Part shown: positions 41,369 to 45,091 of the stretch, piece by piece
Numbering within the stretch: the stretch's first letter is position 1
How the letters are laid out: each line of letters begins with the position of its first letter
Assembly: GCA_947624245.1 (NCBI GenBank)
Contig: CANQJL010000021.1
Span: 1 to 45,091 of the forward strand
Length of the DNA stretch: 45,091 nt
Source of the DNA: an uncultured Acetatifactor sp.
GTDB lineage: Bacteria; Bacillota; Clostridia; Lachnospirales; Lachnospiraceae
Direction: 5' to 3'
The notes under the pieces: model-generated
Databases searched by the model: none
Seen by the model: only the letters and a program-made list of their open reading frames with translations
What the model was told of the DNA's origin: nothing
Program-made: the position numbers and the translations under genes

Positions 41369-41397
41369 TTGCACATTTTGTTTGAATATACTATAAT
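41369..41397 (+). promoter_or_regulatory. Promoter of the DAHP synthase gene
   Basis: TTGCAC (41369-41374), 17-bp spacer, TATAAT (41392-41397). Start near 41404, leader about 50 nt, too short for a T-box. Confidence 0.85.
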
Positions 41398-41453
41398 GGA
41401 CAAAACCCCACAGACGGGCAAGACCAAGGAAAGGGATAATAAGGCAAAAGACC

Positions 41454-42482
41454 ATGAGTTTTGAATTCGTAAAAAAGCTTCCCACTCCGGAGGAAATCCG
41501 CGAGGGCTTTCCGCTTCCCGGGGAGCTTGCCGAGATAAAAAAGAAGAGAGATGCCGAGATCGCGGACGTGATTACCGGTAAGAGCGATAAATTTCTTGTG
41601 ATCATCGGTCCCTGCTCCGCAGACAACGAAGACTCCGTCTGCGATTATGTCAATCGTCTGGCAAAGGTGAACGAGAAGGTAAAGGACAAGCTGATCCTCA
41701 TTCCCAGAATCTACACCAACAAGCCCAGAACCACCGGAGAGGGCTACAAGGGCATCGTGCATCAGCCGGATCCGGAGAAGAAGCCCGACTTCCTCGCCGG
41801 CTTGATCGCCATGAGAAAAATGCATATTCGGGCAATCCAGGAATCCGGACTCACCGCAGCGGACGAAATGCTGTATCCGGAGAACTGGCGGTATGTGTCG
41901 GATATTCTGTCCTACGTCGCCATCGGCGCCAGATCCGTGGAGGACCAGCAGCACCGTCTGACCGTCAGCGGCTTCGATGTGCCCGCAGGCATGAAGAATC
42001 CCACCAGCGGAGATCTGTCCGTCATGCTCAACTCCGTGTATGCGGCGCAGCATCCCCATTCCTTCATCTACAGAGGCTGGGAGGTGAACACCACGGGAAA
42101 CGAGCTGACACACACCGTACTGCGCGGCGCTACCAACAAACACGGGAACAGTATTCCCAATTATCACTATGAGGATCTGAATCTGCTGCTGGAAATGTAT
42201 GACAAGATGGACCTGAAGAATCCTGCCTGTGTAATCGACGCGAACCACTCCAATTCCGGCAAGCAGTTTGAACAGCAGATCAGGATCGTGAAAGAGGTCA
42301 TGCACAGCAGACGACTGAGCAAAGATATTCACAGGCTGGTCAAGGGCGTCATGGTCGAGAGCTATATCGAGGAGGGCTGCCAGAAGGTGGGCGGCGGAGT
42401 TTACGGAAAATCCATCACTGATCCTTGTCTGGGCTGGGAGGATTCCGAGAAGCTGATCTACGATATCGCAGAGTATGAATAA
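41454..42482 (+). CDS. aroF: 3-deoxy-7-phosphoheptulonate (DAHP) synthase, type I
   Basis: 342 residues. Condenses PEP and erythrose 4-phosphate, first step of the shikimate pathway. Class I-alpha (AroFGH-like) marks: VIIGPCSADNEDSV near residue 50, RIYTNKPRTTGEGYKG, GARSVEDQQHR, SGFDVPAGMKNPTSGD, RGATNKHGNSIPNYHYED, ANHSNSGKQ, and VMVESYIEEG with metal ligands. No chorismate mutase or ACT domain is attached. Whether it is feedback-inhibited by Phe, Tyr or Trp cannot be read. It stands alone between its promoter and a terminator, transcribed away from the lipoprotein gene. Confidence 0.96.
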   Translation: MSFEFVKKLPTPEEIREGFPLPGELAEIKKKRDAEIADVITGKSDKFLVIIGPCSADNEDSVCDYVNRLAKVNEKVKDKLILIPRIYTNKPRTTGEGYKGIVHQPDPEKKPDFLAGLIAMRKMHIRAIQESGLTAADEMLYPENWRYVSDILSYVAIGARSVEDQQHRLTVSGFDVPAGMKNPTSGDLSVMLNSVYAAQHPHSFIYRGWEVNTTGNELTHTVLRGATNKHGNSIPNYHYEDLNLLLEMYDKMDLKNPACVIDANHSNSGKQFEQQIRIVKEVMHSRRLSKDIHRLVKGVMVESYIEEGCQKVGGGVYGKSITDPCLGWEDSEKLIYDIAEYE

Positions 42483-42495
42483 AAGAACAAAAAGG

Positions 42496-42543
42496 GCCGG
42501 TATTTGCGTATGCGTTCCACAGCAAATACCGGCGTATTTTTTG
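42496..42543 (+). terminator. Terminator after the DAHP synthase gene
   Basis: Stem GCCGGTATTTGC (42496-42507) / GCAAATACCGGC (42522-42533) with a 14-nt loop, followed by GTA and seven T. The lipoprotein gene converges on it. Confidence 0.93.
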
Positions 42544-43245
42544 TTAATATGAGCTAGGGGTCGGCCGCGCCTTGATCCCGTTATCCACCAGCTCCACTAA
42601 TTCCTTCCATTCCTCATACGCCAATTCTCCGGCGAAGCTTATGCGGACGTCTCCTTTGTCCTTATAGGGGAACAAATAATATACGACGAAATACACAGGG
42701 CTTCCCTCTTCTGCCGCAGCGGGAATTCCGATTTCCTTGACACAGCCGGAATCATCGGCTACCACGAGCTTCACGCTGTCGCTCGTCATATCCTCCTTCA
42801 AAACATCATTGGAGATCTTATGCTCCTCCTGGGTCATCAGCTTTACTGCATTTTCTTTTTCGGCATCGTCCAGCTCGAACTCATAGGTCACGGAAACACC
42901 TTCTCCGTCGGCCTCCCAGTTCCGCTGCGCACTTACAGAATAGATTTCGCTTCCCAGAGAAAACTCTGTTTCGCAAGGTCCCTCCTGCCAGCGCTCATAC
43001 AGCTCTTCCCATTCGCTGAGCACTTCTTCCTCCTGTGAATCGTCCTGCGCCGTGTCGCCGCTTTCCTGCTGCACCGGCTGCTCGTCCGCTATGACCTCAG
43101 CCTCAGACGACTGCTCCGCTATCGAGCTCTGCTGCTCTGACTGCTGTCCCGACTGCTCTGTACCTCCACAGCCGGAAAGCAGCGTAAGGCACAGACTAAA
43201 TAAAAGCAGGACACTTACCTTGCGAGTGATGTCAGATTTGTACAT
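42544..43245 (-). CDS. Hypothetical lipoprotein
   Basis: 233 residues from ATG 43245 (GGGGGAACGGG upstream; the frame extends 13 codons further without a better site). Signal peptide with LLLFSLCLTLL and lipobox LSGC, then a 50-residue Ser/Gln/Glu-rich linker (GQQSEQQSSIAEQSSEAE), and a compact acidic domain with WEELYERWQEGP, VSVTYEFELDDAEKE and YFVVYYLFPYKDKGD. The domain is not recognised. The promoter upstream contains a seven-G tract between -35 and -10, so expression may vary by slippage. Confidence 0.75.
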   Translation of the reverse strand: MYKSDITRKVSVLLLFSLCLTLLSGCGGTEQSGQQSEQQSSIAEQSSEAEVIADEQPVQQESGDTAQDDSQEEEVLSEWEELYERWQEGPCETEFSLGSEIYSVSAQRNWEADGEGVSVTYEFELDDAEKENAVKLMTQEEHKISNDVLKEDMTSDSVKLVVADDSGCVKEIGIPAAAEEGSPVYFVVYYLFPYKDKGDVRISFAGELAYEEWKELVELVDNGIKARPTPSSY

Positions 43246-43315
43246 TTCCCGTTCCCCCTTTCCAAAAACATGCATCCTGGCCATGGCCTTTTATTTGCAG
43301 GCCGTTTATATATTA

Positions 43316-43342
43316 ATGATATACCCCCCCGGGAAATGTCAA
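43316..43342 (-). promoter_or_regulatory. Lipoprotein promoter with G7 tract in the spacer
   Basis: Minus strand TTGACA (43337-43342), 15-bp spacer, TATCAT (43316-43321). Seven consecutive G (C at 43324-43330) fill half of the spacer. The rest of the gap to the antitoxin gene (about 150 bp) shows only a possible decayed frame and no clear gene. Confidence 0.55.
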
Positions 43343-43500
43343 GTCCCTATATGGTTTCGCTCCCGATTCTTCGTCCCGTCCTTAAATTCCGTCACATATC
43401 TCTGTTTTCTTGGTAAAGCCTTTGCGCTTTCCCTGCGCCCTCTTAGTCTCTATATACCACAACTAATGCATCTTATTTTCATAATCTTGTAACTACCACT

Positions 43501-43794
43501 TTATAATCCATATTTCGCCCTCATATCACGAGAGACATCTGTTGCATCTCTATACATTCCTTGTGCTGCTTGTTCACGTGATTTTTCTAACTTATCCAGC
43601 ATCTCAGTCTCTGATAATGCTTCATATGGTTTTGCACTTACCCTTTTTATCTCAAAGGGAAAACCATTTACTGCTAATGCTTGCGTTAAAAACATACGAA
43701 TTGCAGTTGTAGTATCTGTACCTAAATCTTTAAATAATTCATCAGACCTTACCTTTAAATCATCGTCCACTCTTACTTGAATTGTACTTGCCAT
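43501..43794 (-). CDS. RelB/DinJ-family antitoxin
   Basis: 97 residues. Ribbon-helix-helix N-terminus STIQVRVDDDLKVRSDELFKDL followed (in the usual way) by GTDTTTAIRMFLTQALAVNGFPFEI, the RelB/DinJ signature, then a C-terminal toxin-binding tail. Good site GGAGGTG before ATG 43794 and a clear promoter TTGAAT-17-TATTAT. A YafQ/RelE-type toxin gene is expected just downstream, but none is found in the 43246-43500 gap, so the antitoxin is an orphan here. The gene is AT-rich, as is the following DUF1835 region, suggesting an acquired stretch. Confidence 0.9.
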   Translation of the reverse strand: MASTIQVRVDDDLKVRSDELFKDLGTDTTTAIRMFLTQALAVNGFPFEIKRVSAKPYEALSETEMLDKLEKSREQAAQGMYRDATDVSRDMRAKYGL

Positions 43795-43821
43795 TTACGT
43801 CACCTCCTGCTTCTTTACAAT

Positions 43822-43850
43822 ATAATAGCACAAATTCATTGCAAATTCAA
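43822..43850 (-). promoter_or_regulatory. Promoter of the antitoxin gene
   Basis: Minus strand TTGAAT (43845-43850), 17-bp spacer, TATTAT (43822-43827), about 28 bp before the start codon, placing the start point next to the ribosome site. Confidence 0.75.
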
Positions 43851-43865
43851 TACATCTGCAATGAG

Positions 43866-44057
43866 TTAGCATTTTTGTCTTTTTAGACATGGAATTTGTA
43901 TAACATTCTTATCAACAATTTGTCTCTTATACCACCAGTCTAATTGTATATCCCCTGTTTTGTCAAAATACTGCCAATATGGACTATTTAAATCCGATAA
44001 TTTATCAAATATATTATCATATTCTGGGACAACCTTTGATACAATCGAAACGGGAAA
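43866..44057 (-). pseudogene. C-terminal remnant of an unknown gene
   Basis: A 63-residue frame that clearly reads as protein (VVPEYDNIFDKLSDLNSPYW, then GDIQLDWWYKRQIVDKN, ending LKRQKC) but begins directly after stops belonging to the end of the DUF1835 gene, with no start codon or ribosome site. AT-rich like its neighbours. Probably the tail of a gene whose 5' part was deleted when the DUF1835 gene arrived, or vice versa. Family not recognised. Confidence 0.5.
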
Positions 44058-44060
44058 CTA

Positions 44061-44960
44061 TCAAATCAGCAAATCTCCAGCCAGGCAGATTAGCCTTGCG
44101 TATTTATTTTCAGAATCCTCTGCAATCATAATATTCCCCTGCTGTATGTGATAGTCAATTCTTCTTGCAAACCACCAGTCTCCCACACCTAAATGATAAC
44201 AGCCCAGAATGTCGCCAATGATTCTTGCCTCTTTGATTGGTTTGCGGGTAATTTTTTTCCATAACAGAAAATCATAAAAATCCTCTGGGACTCCGATGAC
44301 TCTGCCATTGATTACTGTCCGGAGCGGGCTGTTTTCCTCAGACAGTTCACTCCACAGCATGGCATACATCCGCACTTCTTCTCTGGTCAGCACTTTTTCA
44401 TAGGGCAGGAATCCCGCAAATTCTTCCGCTGAAACTTCACCCCAGTTGCTGTAAGAAATAATGCTTTTCTCCCCTGCAGCGTACTCCGGCAGCTTTACCA
44501 CATGAATCTCCGTTTCATATTTCAGCAACATCCGGCATAGGCTGTAAAATCCGCATCTGGAATAGGGAGCATCACTGTACCAGATCCGAATCGCTTCGCC
44601 ATCCTCCAAAAACTGAATCAGCCGCTGCAGTTCATTTACATAGACACCTCCAACTTGTTTCAGTTCATCTTCCAATTCAAGGGATCTTCCGTACTGGTTC
44701 TGCAAAAACAAGGAATAGATCAGTTCTTTCCGATAAGAACTGTCTACAGGCTTTTTAACATCACCTATGTCCAACATAAAACCCAGGCATACCACTTCTT
44801 CCGCCGTTCCTTCTACCCATCCGGCAAAAGGTTTTTCCGGCGGCTTCTTTTTTCCCGCCATCCAAACAGAAGTCGGCCCATTTACTCCGCCAATCACAAC
44901 CGTATTCTTAGCGGCTTTCATGGAAGCCGCTTCACTCTCGCCGAATAATACCTCAATCAT
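44061..44960 (-). CDS. DUF1835 / DUF3658 domain protein
   Basis: 299 residues from ATG 44960, which has GGAGG eight bases upstream. The N-terminal part (MIEVLFGESEAASMKAAK) and the middle segment with RIWYSDAPYSRCGFYSLCRML match the DUF1835 pattern; the C-terminal third with YDFLLWKKITRKPIKEARII and YHLGVGDWWFARRIDYHIQQ matches DUF3658. The family is soluble and without established function. A GIGGVNGPTSVW-like insertion near residue 28 is seen. AT-rich stretch of probable recent origin. Confidence 0.8.
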   Translation of the reverse strand: MIEVLFGESEAASMKAAKNTVVIGGVNGPTSVWMAGKKKPPEKPFAGWVEGTAEEVVCLGFMLDIGDVKKPVDSSYRKELIYSLFLQNQYGRSLELEDELKQVGGVYVNELQRLIQFLEDGEAIRIWYSDAPYSRCGFYSLCRMLLKYETEIHVVKLPEYAAGEKSIISYSNWGEVSAEEFAGFLPYEKVLTREEVRMYAMLWSELSEENSPLRTVINGRVIGVPEDFYDFLLWKKITRKPIKEARIIGDILGCYHLGVGDWWFARRIDYHIQQGNIMIAEDSENKYARLICLAGDLLI

Positions 44961-45025
44961 GACTTTTTCCTCCAAGAAATCTCGATTTTATATTCTCAAC
45001 ATTTCCCGTCAAATGAGAATTTGTG

Positions 45026-45091
45026 TTATTCATCAACAATTTTAATGCTTAACCCATGTTGTTCCACTTTGACATTGTATTTTAACTCATA
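45026..45091 (-). CDS. 3' end of a gene running off the right edge
   Basis: The last 21 codons of a frame that is open to the window edge, reading YELKYNVKVEQHGLSIKIVD and Glu, then TAA. Sequence looks like coding and lies 65 bp upstream of the DUF1835 gene on the same strand. Too little to name. Confidence 0.55.
   Translation of the reverse strand, partial: YELKYNVKVEQHGLSIKIVDE

Noticed and set aside
41100..41427. Upstream extension of the solute-binding lipoprotein frame
   Set aside because: It would bury the signal peptide and lipobox more than 110 residues inside the protein; the ATG at 41085 has a good ribosome site.

Overview
The window looks like chromosome of a Gram-positive, endospore-forming Clostridia member, most probably a Lachnospiraceae-type gut anaerobe. 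Reasons: an alpha/beta-type small acid-soluble spore protein with a sigma-G-like promoter, strong AGGAGG ribosome binding sites, low-GC-Gram-positive type sigma-A promoters, a TM1266-type hydrogenase-system regulator, and a Firmicutes-like gene set in a moderately GC-rich background. Most genes lie on the minus strand; csp, mntP, the spore protein gene and the DAHP synthase gene are the clear plus-strand genes. No rRNA, tRNA, CRISPR array or intact insertion sequence was recognised.

Layout. 1-1930: copper homeostasis operon csoR-copA (copA runs off the left edge), with one CsoR operator inside the promoter spacer and a second just downstream. 1960-4760: metY and a six-TM chemotaxis receptor. 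4894-13700: an accessory island of small putative immunity/hypothetical genes (SUKH, DUF3795, small membrane proteins), two DUF4143 AAA ATPases, a gene pair whose second member carries two FliD-C-like repeats, several gene remnants, three copies of one 30-nt hairpin, three related promoters and a tandem array of micro-ORFs. 13715-17550: a membrane-anchored EIIA-like protein without either catalytic His, a cold-shock gene with a terminator in its leader, mntP, a TraX-family gene and a response regulator with a degenerate receiver. 17550-22945: AI-2E-type permease, engB, clpX, clpP, tig. 23070-25853: a TM1266 regulator with an ABC transporter whose permease and ATPase are fused. 26154-29794: Na+/solute symporter, spore protein, and a kinase/PP2C-like pair. 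29996-37257: rseP-dxr-cdsA-uppS-frr-pyrH-bactofilin-polysaccharide deacetylase, one long minus-strand run behind one good promoter, joining isoprenoid, undecaprenyl and phospholipid synthesis with ribosome recycling and envelope functions. 37361-45091: MATE pump, large solute-binding lipoprotein, DAHP synthase, a lipoprotein, a RelB/DinJ antitoxin without a visible toxin, a DUF1835 protein and the 3' end of another gene.

The most unusual signals: overlapping 23-bp micro-ORFs encoding MK(S/C)GN(L/M)TE upstream of one DUF4143 ATPase and a 32-residue leader ORF before the other; the hairpin/promoter module around small island genes; G7 tracts inside two TTGACA promoters; a perfect 16-bp terminator hairpin between a cold-shock promoter and its gene; and three signalling domains (EIIA, receiver, PP2C) that keep the fold signature but have lost catalytic residues. 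All calls come from reading the sequence and remembered family features; no search was run.
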